The notes under the pieces are model-generated. The model worked only from the letters and a program-made list of their open reading frames with translations. It had not been told where the DNA came from and ran no database searches. Below, one piece after another: positions 34,662-44,338 of a DNA stretch of 64,000 nucleotides (position 1 is its first letter; each line of letters opens with the position of its first letter). The stretch is taken from NCBI RefSeq assembly GCF_025753815.1, contig NZ_JAOWRF010000211.1:1-64000 (forward strand). Direction: 5' to 3'. The DNA comes from Plectonema radiosum NIES-515. GTDB lineage: Bacteria; Cyanobacteriota; Cyanobacteriia; Cyanobacteriales; Nostocaceae. A program made the translations under genes and the position numbers.

Positions 34662-35834
34662 CTATCTGGAATTCACTAAGTCTTTAATTTTGCACAATAG
34701 AGGAGAAAAAGCAGATTCATAATTATACCTTTCTTCAAAAGCTTGTCGAGCGGCTAAACACATTTCTTCGTATTTGCCAAAGTCACTCAGAATATCCTGA
34801 ACAGCAGATGCAATAGATTGAGGATCGTCAGGATCTGCAAAACGAATCCAACTCTCATTAATAAGATATTCTTGGTAATTTGGAAAATTACTGACAATTA
34901 CTGGTACTCCACAAGCAGCATATTCATAAATTTTATTACAAGCAGTTACGCAAGCTACGCGATCAAAGCTAATATTTTTGTAGAGAGCAAAACCTATTGT
35001 TGCTAACAATGTAGGAGCTTGTAAATCTTTATACGGCAGGGTTCCTAAATAAGAAAATTTGGTTGACATCTTCAGATGTTCCACCCAATTCCCAAGTTTT
35101 TCAGCATTATCAGTGGTAATAAAACCAACAAATTTAATATTTAAATTTTTGTTTAACAGTGAAGCGGCAGTTACAATTTCCTGCATAGCACTGGCATTTG
35201 AAATCGACCCTCTGTAGAAGAACGTGATAAACTCCCACCGCTTCTTGATTACCATAACCCAATCTTCTGGAAGGTTGAAAACACATTTTAACGGAAAGTT
35301 AGGAACAATTATTGGTTCTTTTTTAATCTTAGTAACTTTCTGAAAAAATACTGCCCTATCTTTATCAGGAAATACAGTAACCACAGCTTTATTTATCCAG
35401 GTTCGTTCTGCTCTATGAGTCCATCCAGATAAAGAAGTTAAAGGAGCCAGATGTTCGCTAGTTTCATGGCTTTGGTATACTATGGGAACTCTTTGAGGGA
35501 GGGATAGTTGGCAAAGATAAGTTACAGTGTAGGCAAAAGTATCATAAGCATAGATGAGAGATACGTCTTTTAAAAGATCGCGTGCTTGACCAACAAAATT
35601 AATATATTCCCAAAATTTAGCTTTTGCTGATGCTTGCTCTCGTTCTTTTACTGTTGTATATTTTCCCAGTCGGTATATCTTAACATTAGAAGGATATTCG
35701 CGATCAGGAAGTTCTTGATTACGACCGATCAAAACCACATCAAAGTGTTCTGATAATAAATGAATAGCGTTAACTGTTGGAGGATAGTGGTCGGGATTTG
35801 CATAGATAAGCATTCCGATAATTTTTTTACCCAT
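34662..35834 (-). CDS. GT4-like glycosyltransferase
   Basis: A 390-residue GT-B fold protein. TPTLLATIGFALYKN and IYEYAACGVPVIVSNFPNY form the donor-side motif region, with a single glutamate plainly visible (YEYAACG). The N-terminus opens with MLIYANPDHYPPTVNAIHLL. It follows the polymerase candidate in the same direction with a 24-base spacing. Specificity is unknown. Confidence 0.78.
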   Translation of the reverse strand: MGKKIIGMLIYANPDHYPPTVNAIHLLSEHFDVVLIGRNQELPDREYPSNVKIYRLGKYTTVKEREQASAKAKFWEYINFVGQARDLLKDVSLIYAYDTFAYTVTYLCQLSLPQRVPIVYQSHETSEHLAPLTSLSGWTHRAERTWINKAVVTVFPDKDRAVFFQKVTKIKKEPIIVPNFPLKCVFNLPEDWVMVIKKRWEFITFFYRGSISNASAMQEIVTAASLLNKNLNIKFVGFITTDNAEKLGNWVEHLKMSTKFSYLGTLPYKDLQAPTLLATIGFALYKNISFDRVACVTACNKIYEYAACGVPVIVSNFPNYQEYLINESWIRFADPDDPQSIASAVQDILSDFGKYEEMCLAARQAFEERYNYESAFSPLLCKIKDLVNSR

Positions 35835-35890
35835 TCTTACACCTTATTTGAAAATTAGGCTAGTACACCAAGCGCGGAAATCTGTTTTAT

Positions 35891-36295
35891 TTATGAGCGA
35901 GAAGGTGGTAAACAGAGATATTCGTCATCCTCTAAGGTTTCTAGGCAAGAGGCATGATGGTTGAAGATTTGATACCCTGCATCCTTTCGATCTGCTGGTA
36001 GTGAGATAAAACCCCAATTGGCTCCGATATCCCAAAAAGTATCTCCTGTTTTTAACCATTCTTTCAACCAAGCTATGAGATGAGGCTCGTATGTATCTGT
36101 ATATACGGCTAAATCTGGAACTAATTTATAGATTTCCCCATTCACACGCTTACGGATAAAGTTTTTAGCCGGATATTTTAATAAAGCTGAGTGATAAAAA
36201 TTACTGGTAAAACTCATGAAACTATCGGCTCCTAATCTTTGTAGGAAGGCTTTGATCGAACGAACTGTAGTCACAAGTGGTGTATCAAAAATCAT
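35891..36295 (-). pseudogene. Truncated FkbM-family methyltransferase
   Basis: A 134-residue frame whose first 100 residues match the N-terminus of FkbM methyltransferases. It holds a preceding alpha-helical part, then TGDTFWDIGANWGFISL, which contains SAM-binding motif I. After that point the usual FkbM continuation (a block such as GRVYAFEP) is missing. Instead the frame runs PADRKDAGYQIFNHHASCLE to a stop. FkbM proteins are normally about 250-300 residues, so the catalytic domain is lost, probably by deletion or rearrangement. The rest of the gap shows no second half in any frame. Confidence 0.75.
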
Positions 36296-36372
36296 AATTC
36301 TCGAAGGTTAAGTACTTGTATGGAATTAATAATTTTAGATATAAAAATCTAGATGAAAAAGAGGGCATACAC

Positions 36373-37521
36373 TTAGTTAAAAAGATACAAATAATTATTA
36401 ACTATCTTTTCACCATATTCATCCCAAGACAGAGACTGACGTGCTTGTTCTAAGGCATTTCTTCCCATCTGCTCTCGCTTATCTGGGTTTTCGTAGAAGA
36501 AAAGTATTTTTTCTTTCAAAGTTTCTACAGTCCGAATTGGGACACAAAAACCATCAATACCATCCCTGACAATATCCTCCCCACCTGTATTAGTGGTATG
36601 AATTATAGGTAAACCACATGCCATTGCTTGCGGTTGAACCATTGCCAAACCTTCTTCAATTGATGCTAGACAAAATACTGAACATTGCGAGTAGAACCAT
36701 CGCAGTTGATTTTGAGGTTGCTTACCTTTGTAGATAATACGATCGCTTTGATATTTAGCTAAAAAAGGTTTGATTTCGGGAGCAATTGCACCTACAAGCC
36801 ACAACTCTGCTTTGGGTAAGTTTAACTCATAAAAAGCTTGCAATAAATACTGTATACCTTTACGTAGGTTAATACCACCACAGTGGATAACTCGAAAGAT
36901 ATCATCTTCTTTTGGAACTGGATAAAACTCTGCAAGAGAAGTTCCATAGGGAACATGAATTAGTTTACTTTCTGATATTCCCTGTTCTAAAAAAGTACGT
37001 TTCGCAAATAAGCTGGGAACAGTAATTTTGTCAGCATCAGCATAGGATTTTATTTCTCTTTCGTATATTCCAGGATGAGTTTCGGTAAATTTTAATCCCC
37101 ATCTTTCATATTCTTCTTTAAGAATTTCTGTTTGATAATGCATGTGGCTACTACCGCGCTCAATTATTGTTTTTGCACCTAGTTCTTTAGCCCTATGCAG
37201 AGACCAAAAATTATATCCTGACCAACCCACAAATAAATCAAACCCAGATGATAAGCTATTTGTTACTGAGCGGTCAAACTCCTCTACAAACCATAGTTGT
37301 AGGTTGCGATCGCCTCTTAGCCAAACTGGTAATCTATACCAGCTGCGAGATAGAGCTTCCAAATGCCATATAGAATGAATAAACTGTTTATCAATACCAA
37401 ACTTAGTAATGGCAAAACTTGGATAGGTAGAGATTAATTTATGTAAATATTTTTTTGTTTGTAATTGTTGGGCTAAGTTAAATGCATGAAAGCGTCCGCA
37501 GACTGAAACAGTTACCTTCAT
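36373..37521 (-). CDS. GT4 family glycosyltransferase
   Basis: A 382-residue GT4 enzyme. The donor domain holds RVIHCGGINLRKGIQYLLQA and LASIEEGLAMVQPQAMACG. In the last segment the second glutamate of E-x7-E is replaced by glutamine, a variant seen in some active GT4 proteins. The N-terminal MKVTVSVCGRFHAFNLAQQL is characteristic of a subgroup in cyanobacterial glycan loci. The 17-base spacing to the upstream gene supports one operon. Confidence 0.82.
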   Translation of the reverse strand: MKVTVSVCGRFHAFNLAQQLQTKKYLHKLISTYPSFAITKFGIDKQFIHSIWHLEALSRSWYRLPVWLRGDRNLQLWFVEEFDRSVTNSLSSGFDLFVGWSGYNFWSLHRAKELGAKTIIERGSSHMHYQTEILKEEYERWGLKFTETHPGIYEREIKSYADADKITVPSLFAKRTFLEQGISESKLIHVPYGTSLAEFYPVPKEDDIFRVIHCGGINLRKGIQYLLQAFYELNLPKAELWLVGAIAPEIKPFLAKYQSDRIIYKGKQPQNQLRWFYSQCSVFCLASIEEGLAMVQPQAMACGLPIIHTTNTGGEDIVRDGIDGFCVPIRTVETLKEKILFFYENPDKREQMGRNALEQARQSLSWDEYGEKIVNNYLYLFN

Positions 37522-37538
37522 TGACTTACTATGTATTT

Positions 37539-38591
37539 TTATAGTGCAATATTCTGAACTTGACTATTTTGATCAAATATTATTTCTTGATAAAGATTAG
37601 CAATTTCTGTAACTCTATCACTAATCGTATTTTCTAACGCCTTCTTATAACCAGCCTCAGCAATAGATTCAATTAGAGCAGGATTTTGTAACAGATATTG
37701 AACTTTCTGCCTCAATTCATCAGGATTAGAAAAATATACAGCTTCTTTATCTTCAGCAAATAAATTCACTAACACTTCACTCCGTTCACTCAACATCAGT
37801 GTTGCTGTCGCAGGAATCTCATATGTTCTAATATTGTGCCCCTCTTCATTCTGAGGACGCAAAATATTTAAACCTATTTTGGCAGAGCCTAAAATTTCCG
37901 GAATTTCTGTATAACTGCACATTCCTTGGGACAGACCTTTTAATCCAGGTTCTTTACAATGACTATTCCAGTAATTAGACCCCCAAAGTCCTAAACGATA
38001 ATCAGCGATCGCCTTTAAATATTGCTCTCGCTTTCGGCTAGCATCCCAATTACCAATAAACGTTACATCATAAGCGGGGTTAGCCTGTTTTTTGGGAAAG
38101 TGATATTCAACATCGCTACAAAAGGGATGAAAAAAAGCTTTTTTTACACCATTGGCAATTAAGCGTTCAACTAGTTCTTGACTCCAGATAAAAGCTGCAT
38201 CCCACAAGGTAAATCCCTGTTCTACCCAGGAATTAGTGTGGGTATGATGTGCATCTACGGGATTGTCAGTAAAAAAGACAAAAACTAGACCATGTTGCTG
38301 CAAAGCCAGAATGCTGTCAGGATTAATTAAACGAGGTGAAATAACTAAAGTTAAATCAGGCTGAAACTGATTTGCTATGTCCAGTAATTTCTGATTTGCT
38401 AATTTTGCCAGTGGTTGCCATGCCAACCGCCAAGCTACTTTATCCCACAATGAAGCAGAATATAAACTCGGTGCAGCTGCTTTCCAGGTGAAATGTTGCA
38501 CTTCACAGCCAAAGGCAGAAAATCCTCGTCCGTAAACTTCTTCGGTACGCCCTATTTCTAGTGTATCTCCAACTATCAAGACTTTTTTCAT
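37539..38591 (-). CDS. CgeB-like glycosyltransferase (DUF3880/GT1-type)
   Basis: A 350-residue protein with the layout of CgeB-type proteins: an N-terminal Rossmann domain (VLIVGDTLEIGRTEEVYGRG), an FFTDNPVDAHHTHTNSW segment, and a C-terminal half with GLNILRPQNEEGHNIRTYEI and EIPATATLMLSERS. These are putative glycosyltransferases of the GT-B class. CgeB of Bacillus modifies the spore surface. It directly abuts the upstream GT4 gene (stop and start are adjacent), which implies coupled translation. Confidence 0.75.
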   Translation of the reverse strand: MKKVLIVGDTLEIGRTEEVYGRGFSAFGCEVQHFTWKAAAPSLYSASLWDKVAWRLAWQPLAKLANQKLLDIANQFQPDLTLVISPRLINPDSILALQQHGLVFVFFTDNPVDAHHTHTNSWVEQGFTLWDAAFIWSQELVERLIANGVKKAFFHPFCSDVEYHFPKKQANPAYDVTFIGNWDASRKREQYLKAIADYRLGLWGSNYWNSHCKEPGLKGLSQGMCSYTEIPEILGSAKIGLNILRPQNEEGHNIRTYEIPATATLMLSERSEVLVNLFAEDKEAVYFSNPDELRQKVQYLLQNPALIESIAEAGYKKALENTISDRVTEIANLYQEIIFDQNSQVQNIAL

Positions 38592-39785
38592 TTAAGCTTT
38601 GACCTGCAAATAATTTAAGGCTTGTTTGAGTCCCTGCAAATCTTCCTGATAGCTCCACTTTTGGATCTGTTGAAAGCTGATATCTCCTGCCGAAGACTGG
38701 TTGGTGATGCAAAACCGAATTGACTCTGCCAAAGCCGCAACATCTCCTACAGGAAAAGTTCGTCCATTTTGCCCCTCTTTCACCAAGTCAGGCACACAGC
38801 CCACGCGATCGCTCACAACTACCGCTTTGCCAGCATTCATCACTTCGTTGATTGCCAATCCCCAAGGCTCAAAATCAGATGGTAAGACAAATACGTCGCA
38901 CAAGTCATAAACAGCAGGCATTTGGGACTGATTGCGAAAACCTAAAAAGCGAATGGATTGCCAGTTTGTTTCTTTGGCTTGGGCTTCCAGAATTGGACGC
39001 AAAACTCCATCTCCCACAAATAACAAGTAAGGGTCTGGCTCTTGCACACCATCAGATGAGAGCAATCGATAAGCTGCGAGCAAATCCTGGGGACGCTTTA
39101 CATCAATGAGTTTGGCAGCATAGAGAATTATAGGTCTATCTGGATCTAAATTGAGCGATCGCCGTAGTTCTTCACGATGGGCATGAGCTACTACAGCTTG
39201 CTTTTGGAAGTAATCATTATCAACGGCATAGGGCACGCAAAATAGCTGTTTATCCTCAACTCCATACCTCTTGTAAAACTGACGATTAAAAGTCCCGATG
39301 TAGAGAAAACCAGCAATCTTCTTAAAAAGCCAGCCTAAAAAAACTTTTTTTGCAATTTTTTTAAACGCATTAGTTGGTTCACTTATACCGTTAGACTCTC
39401 CCCGAATCAACACTGGAATGCCCAATTTATTAGCTGCCAGCACTGCTTGTATACTACACAGCCAAGACCACCCATGCACCCAAATTGCATCGAATTGTCC
39501 TTGTTTTAACTGTTTAGAAATATCCTTAGCAAAAGATTGTTGTAAGACATTTTGCTGTTTCTTACTACCCCAGCAGTCTAAAAAATGATAATCGTAACCC
39601 TGTGTTAATGGCACATCCCATTCAATTAATCGCCCAAATCCCTCATCCTGATAAGCCTTCAAGGAAAAATCGCTGTAAAAAAAAACCTTTAGCTCAATTT
39701 CTGGATCTGCCGCGATCAGCCGCAACAAAGGAGCTTGATACTGAATGGGATGAGAGACAAAATAAGCTAAACGTAGCATGAGCAA
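38592..39785 (-). CDS. GT4 family glycosyltransferase
   Basis: A 397-residue GT4 enzyme. MLMLRLAYFVSHPIQYQAPL is typical of a GT4 subgroup found in EPS loci. PIILYAAKLIDVKRPQDLLA opens the donor domain, and LPSDFEPWGLAINEVMNAGK carries E-x7-E. An alternative start at the second methionine (residue 3) would not change the reading. It abuts the CgeB-like gene without a gap. Confidence 0.86.
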   Translation of the reverse strand: MLMLRLAYFVSHPIQYQAPLLRLIAADPEIELKVFFYSDFSLKAYQDEGFGRLIEWDVPLTQGYDYHFLDCWGSKKQQNVLQQSFAKDISKQLKQGQFDAIWVHGWSWLCSIQAVLAANKLGIPVLIRGESNGISEPTNAFKKIAKKVFLGWLFKKIAGFLYIGTFNRQFYKRYGVEDKQLFCVPYAVDNDYFQKQAVVAHAHREELRRSLNLDPDRPIILYAAKLIDVKRPQDLLAAYRLLSSDGVQEPDPYLLFVGDGVLRPILEAQAKETNWQSIRFLGFRNQSQMPAVYDLCDVFVLPSDFEPWGLAINEVMNAGKAVVVSDRVGCVPDLVKEGQNGRTFPVGDVAALAESIRFCITNQSSAGDISFQQIQKWSYQEDLQGLKQALNYLQVKA

Positions 39786-39830
39786 AGTTGTAATTTTAAA
39801 GTATTAATTTGATAATATTCTTACTATTTT

Positions 39831-40847
39831 TCAAGTCATATTTGCTAGCTTGAAAATTTCCCACACACGGGTCTCCCAACTCCAATTATCTGCTAATCTT
39901 TCTCTATTTTTTAAAGCAGATTGAAAATAAATATAACGATTTTCCCATAGCTCTTCCCAAATTAACTTTAAATGCTCCTGACTTTGCGTATAATCGATTG
40001 GAATTACTAAATCAGAACCAAATATCTTTTCAAATTCCGGCTCTTTAGGAGCTTGACCAACAATCACTGTGCCACTGGCAGCGGCTTCAAACCATCTACA
40101 AGTCATTGGACTAAATGTCAGAACTCTTTTAGGATTAGTTAGCTCTACAGGCCAGGAAAAGGTAAAAAAACTGTGTGCCAGATGCCATGCATATTGTCTA
40201 TAATTTTCGCAGGGGTCTAGTTGCGGTTGTAGACCAGTTGTTGTGGTGTATTCATAATACTTATCAGTTTGCAAACAATATTCTTTGATACTATGATGAA
40301 CATTTTGTAGCCGACGACCATACGCAGAAAAACTAATTAATTTTTCTTCTTTTGCAACTGGTTTAAACCGATCAAGCTTCACACCTTGAGGCACGGCATA
40401 CCATTTGTGTTGTGTTTGTTCCTCCAAAAAGGGAAGCGCTCCATGAAAAGAAGTGATGGCAAGATCCCATTTTGCTGACTGTAAAACCCGACGAATTGAA
40501 GGTAGTTGTGCCTCAAAAGTATCAAATATGTAAAGTATTTTAACTCCAACATGTCGATCCCAATTTTTGAATAAATCGAGAGGGAAGTTTTCGGGACCCA
40601 TGAGTATCAGCCAAAGAACATCTGCTTTCAGGTCACACTCAACTTTGGGAATAAATTTTCGCAAGTTACTATATCGAGTTCCATGTCCTATACGATCCTC
40701 AATAAACGTTGGTAATTTTCGCTTTGGCATTACTACAGGATGTCCACTCGTAACACGAATTATTTCCTCCTCAAAATCTCGAAGCATTCCATATTCAAAA
40801 CCGTTGAGAGCTGGGTCAGTAAGTACAATATGCTTTAAGTTCATCAT
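39831..40847 (-). CDS. Glycosyltransferase-like protein (CgeB-related GT-B fold)
   Basis: A 338-residue protein I place with CgeB-like or GT1-type transferases. Its C-terminal block has RVLTFSPMTCRWFEAAASGT and VIVGQAPKEPEFEKIFG, which is where such proteins bind donor phosphates. The N-terminal half (FEEEIIRVTSGHPVVMPKRK) has no recognisable motif. Context among GT genes supports the call. The reaction is unknown. Confidence 0.62.
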   Translation of the reverse strand: MMNLKHIVLTDPALNGFEYGMLRDFEEEIIRVTSGHPVVMPKRKLPTFIEDRIGHGTRYSNLRKFIPKVECDLKADVLWLILMGPENFPLDLFKNWDRHVGVKILYIFDTFEAQLPSIRRVLQSAKWDLAITSFHGALPFLEEQTQHKWYAVPQGVKLDRFKPVAKEEKLISFSAYGRRLQNVHHSIKEYCLQTDKYYEYTTTTGLQPQLDPCENYRQYAWHLAHSFFTFSWPVELTNPKRVLTFSPMTCRWFEAAASGTVIVGQAPKEPEFEKIFGSDLVIPIDYTQSQEHLKLIWEELWENRYIYFQSALKNRERLADNWSWETRVWEIFKLANMT

Positions 40848-40905
40848 CCTTGTTAGTCAGTCATCAAAGGAGAGCAAAAATAGAAAGTAGGTGAACCATG
40901 TTTAA

Positions 40906-41955
40906 CTACAATCTGTACTGCCAGCTCTTGTAAATTTCCTCGAAAATATCATCTAATGATTTGGTGAGACTCCACTCTGGATATTGAGCCTGCATTTTGC
41001 TTAAGTCGCTGATGTAGCAAATGTGATCTCCCTCGCGGTTTTTATCAACATATTCGTACTGCATCTTCTTGCCGCTAAGGGTAGCAATTCGCTCAAAAGC
41101 CTCTAAAATTGAGCAACTGTTCTGCCTACCGCCACCTAAATTATACACCTCAGCGCAACGGGGATTTCCCCAAAAGGCGTGAATGAACCTAGCTACATCC
41201 AGGGAATGGATGTTATCTCTGACCTGTTTACCCTTGTATCCATAAATGCGGTAAAGTTTACCTTCCAAATTGCACTTAATTAAATAACTCAAAAATCCAT
41301 GTAACTCAACACCACTATGATTTGGTCCGGTTAAACACCCACCACGCAAACAACAGGTTTTTATCCCAAAGTAGCGTCCATATTCTTGTACTAAAACATC
41401 AGCTGCTACTTTAGAAGCTCCAAAGAGGCTATGTTTACTTTGATCGATGGAAAAGTCTTCAGTAATACCATTGTAGTAATCTGGATCGCTATAGTCCCAG
41501 CGAGTATCTAACTCCTTTAAAGGGATAGTGTTGGGTCGATCGCCATAAACTTTGTTGGTACTCATATGAATGAATACTGCTTCCGGAATGTGTTGGTGAA
41601 CAGCTTCTAAAAGGTTGAGAGTACCAACAGCGTTAACATCAAAATCATCGAATGGTCGAGATGCTGCTAAGTCGTGACTGGGTTGAGCAGCAGTGTGAAC
41701 TACCATGTCAGGTTTTAAGGACTTTAGACAATTGAGAATCCCTAAGCGATCGCGAATATCAAGTTCAACATGCTGAAAGTTTTGATGATTTTCTAAAAGA
41801 CGTTTTTGGTTCCAGCGGGTATCACCAGCAGCACCGAAAAAATCGGCTCGCTGATTGTTGTCGATACCATAAACTTGCCATCCTTCTTTGCAGAAGTAGT
41901 CAACAACTTCTGAGCCTATTAGACCGGAGGAACCTGTCACAAGTAATTTATTCAT
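40906..41955 (-). CDS. NAD-dependent epimerase (CDP-tyvelose/paratose 2-epimerase-like)
   Basis: A 349-residue extended SDR from the ATG at 41955; the frame could start 15 bases earlier. The nucleotide motif is [18 protein letters not shown], then [14 protein letters not shown]. In this subgroup the usual Tyr-x3-Lys region reads [20 protein letters not shown], i.e. SLFGASK, so Tyr may be replaced by Phe, as I also recall for some CDP-paratose epimerase-like proteins. Blocks [20 protein letters not shown] ([19 protein letters not shown]) and [10 protein letters not shown] match the CDP-paratose 2-epimerase group. The likely role is supply of a deoxysugar or epimerised donor. A missing Tyr would need checking. 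Confidence 0.7.
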   Translation of the reverse strand: MNKLLVTGSSGLIGSEVVDYFCKEGWQVYGIDNNQRADFFGAAGDTRWNQKRLLENHQNFQHVELDIRDRLGILNCLKSLKPDMVVHTAAQPSHDLAASRPFDDFDVNAVGTLNLLEAVHQHIPEAVFIHMSTNKVYGDRPNTIPLKELDTRWDYSDPDYYNGITEDFSIDQSKHSLFGASKVAADVLVQEYGRYFGIKTCCLRGGCLTGPNHSGVELHGFLSYLIKCNLEGKLYRIYGYKGKQVRDNIHSLDVARFIHAFWGNPRCAEVYNLGGGRQNSCSILEAFERIATLSGKKMQYEYVDKNREGDHICYISDLSKMQAQYPEWSLTKSLDDIFEEIYKSWQYRL

Positions 41956-42065
41956 TGTTCTTAAAAGCAATTTTAAATCTGGTTGATTGTTAATTCAATT
42001 ATTCATTATCGCCGAAAATAATGTTTCTTTTTTAAAGATTTTATAAATTTACACGAACATCTTTT

Positions 42066-42971
42066 TTAGATAAAATTATATTTTTCTATCTCCCAATAAG
42101 AATCTGGTAAAGATAGATTATGTTTGACGATCTTTTTGCCTATGTAGCCAAACCTCGAAGCAACTATATTTCGAGCTTTAGGTATTTTATCAAGCTTCAA
42201 TGTGATTGATAAATTTGTGTAAATATTTGGAGAGTAACCCAATTGATCTCGCATAATAGATAGGACTTTTTCCGCTTCACTGGCATACGCTAATTTATCT
42301 GTAGTCTTCTGTTTTGATTGGCTGCGAAAACCACCCAATGGTGAATATGTTCCATATAGTTCTGCATGAAAATAAAAACGTGACCAGAGTTCAAAGTCAC
42401 TTGCTAATTTTAAATCTGTACGTACATAACTTCCCGCTTTTTCCCATAGACTGCGACGCCAAAAAGTAGACTCCTGCTGTATTATCCAGCATTTATCCTG
42501 ACTCTTTCTACCCCAAGGAACGAAATAACCATCCAAAAATGCTTGCCTGGAATAACCAGGAATTGAGCCAAATCCTGTACAGAAACCATCCCAATCCCAG
42601 CCGCCAGGATTTAACGTTCCTAGCCACTCAACTTGCGGAAGTTTAGACATAATATTGGCTACTGTTTTTAATGTCCATGTACAATACATATCATCACTAT
42701 TCAGCCATGCCATAATCTCACCATTGGCATAGGCGAATCCCTTGTTGATAGCATCATATTGACCCTTGTCAGGTTCACTGCACCAGAAGTGCAGATAGCT
42801 TTCGTATTTTTTAATAATTTCTAAACTGCCATCTGTTGATCCACCATCAATAATGATATATTCAAGATTAGGATAATTTTGGGACAACACACTTTGGATG
42901 GTTGCTTCAAGAAATTCAGCTTGATTGAAAGAAGGAGTTACTATAGAAATTTTTGGCGCTTCTTTAAGCAT
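42066..42971 (-). CDS. GT2 family glycosyltransferase
   Basis: A 301-residue GT-A fold inverting transferase. [20 protein letters not shown] and [18 protein letters not shown] form the donor-binding region. The DxD-like motif is NSDD in MAWLNSDDM. It lacks membrane helices. Members with TPSFNQ and IDGGSTDGS often make the first non-carrier sugar additions in O-antigen loci, which is family knowledge rather than evidence here. Confidence 0.88.
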   Translation of the reverse strand: MLKEAPKISIVTPSFNQAEFLEATIQSVLSQNYPNLEYIIIDGGSTDGSLEIIKKYESYLHFWCSEPDKGQYDAINKGFAYANGEIMAWLNSDDMYCTWTLKTVANIMSKLPQVEWLGTLNPGGWDWDGFCTGFGSIPGYSRQAFLDGYFVPWGRKSQDKCWIIQQESTFWRRSLWEKAGSYVRTDLKLASDFELWSRFYFHAELYGTYSPLGGFRSQSKQKTTDKLAYASEAEKVLSIMRDQLGYSPNIYTNLSITLKLDKIPKARNIVASRFGYIGKKIVKHNLSLPDSYWEIEKYNFI

Positions 42972-43092
42972 TATAAATATTTAGCTAAGTCTCATAATGG
43001 GTAATTTTGGTCTATCGCTGCTAGGGTTGAGCGTTCCGAATAGTAACAGTTTTGCTCTATGCGTTCGCGTAGCGTGACGGAGAAATCGTCTT

Positions 43093-44316
43093 CTAATTTT
43101 GCAATAGCTGACTGTATAGTTCAATATATCGCTGCGCCTGCACTTCTAGAGGGTATTCCTCTAGAGCGATCGCTCGACAATTTTGACCCATGCGATCGCG
43201 TTCTTCACCGTCTTCAAGCAGTTGAATAATCCCATTACAGAAATCTTCTACATCTTCTGGTTGTGCTAGATAACCAGTAATACCAGGACGTACTAAATCG
43301 GGAACCCCACCAATCTTAAAAGATACCATCGGCGTACCACATGCCATACTCTCCTGTAGTACCAAAGGTAAATTATCAGCACGGGTGGGAAAAATAAACA
43401 GGTCAGCAGCAGAATAAGCTATTGACTTAAGGCGATCGCTGCTAATGTAGCCTAGATTCAAGTTTGACATTCCAACAAGATCCGAGATTGTTTCACTGCT
43501 ACTGCCAATAGTCAGTAATAAAATTTCTGCTTTCAACGACTCTGGTAAACTCTGCAAGACCTTTAATAACAAGTCACCACCCTTGCGATCATTTTTCAGA
43601 TTGTCTGCTCCAAACATTAAAACTTTTTTATTTGGTGGAATGTCAAGAATCAAACGACATTGTTTGGTATCTATAGGTTGATAGGCTTGTGTATCAATTC
43701 CGTAAGGAATGTAATGAATTGGGAAGCAATTGAGCATACTCTGCTTTGCTTGCTCTGCTAGCCATTTACTTGGAGTAACAATAGTTAGGTTAGACCTGCT
43801 ATAAACCCAGTTTTTCAGTTTCCACTCAAGATGAGTATTATCTTTGCTAACAGCCGGATAAATATCTGGATAAGGACATTGACCACAACCAATTTTCCAG
43901 CGATCGCAGTCAAAACTATAGGCACAATGCCCAGTGAAGCTCCACATATCATGGAGTGTACAAATAGCCGGTTTACTCTCAGTTAATGAAGGTATTGCTA
44001 AGTAGTTAAAGTAATCACTATGAAGGTTGTGAAAGTTGAGGACATCTGCTTGTTTGTAGAAGCTATGTTTAGGAATATCAAAGCTACTGATTTTGTTAAT
44101 ATAGTTAAGTCCAAAACCCCAAGTGAAACGATAAAGCTGATTTTCGATGTGGCGTCTAGTGTGAGGAACAACTGCTACGCGATCGCTGCTAGTTTTGACT
44201 GTTTCTACGAGTAAGCGCGAATCAATACCCTGATCTAGCAAACCTTGATGTAGTCGGTAGCCTGCGATCGCAGCTCCACCACCAATATCTGATTGATTAA
44301 TATGTAGTACATTCAT
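43093..44316 (-). CDS. GT4 family glycosyltransferase
   Basis: A 407-residue GT4 enzyme. MNVLHINQSDIGGGAAIAGY is the glycine-loop N-terminus of a well-known subgroup (WcaC/colanic-type naming), and HNLHSDYFNYLAIPSL follows. A cysteine set in GHCAYSFDCDRWKIGCGQCP is a metal-like cluster typical of this subgroup. The donor region includes LPLVLQESMACGTPMVSFK. Start is the ATG at 44316; the methyltransferase gene ends 22 bases upstream. Confidence 0.87.
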   Translation of the reverse strand: MNVLHINQSDIGGGAAIAGYRLHQGLLDQGIDSRLLVETVKTSSDRVAVVPHTRRHIENQLYRFTWGFGLNYINKISSFDIPKHSFYKQADVLNFHNLHSDYFNYLAIPSLTESKPAICTLHDMWSFTGHCAYSFDCDRWKIGCGQCPYPDIYPAVSKDNTHLEWKLKNWVYSRSNLTIVTPSKWLAEQAKQSMLNCFPIHYIPYGIDTQAYQPIDTKQCRLILDIPPNKKVLMFGADNLKNDRKGGDLLLKVLQSLPESLKAEILLLTIGSSSETISDLVGMSNLNLGYISSDRLKSIAYSAADLFIFPTRADNLPLVLQESMACGTPMVSFKIGGVPDLVRPGITGYLAQPEDVEDFCNGIIQLLEDGEERDRMGQNCRAIALEEYPLEVQAQRYIELYSQLLQN

Positions 44317-44338
44317 ATATTAATAACAGAAAAATCCT

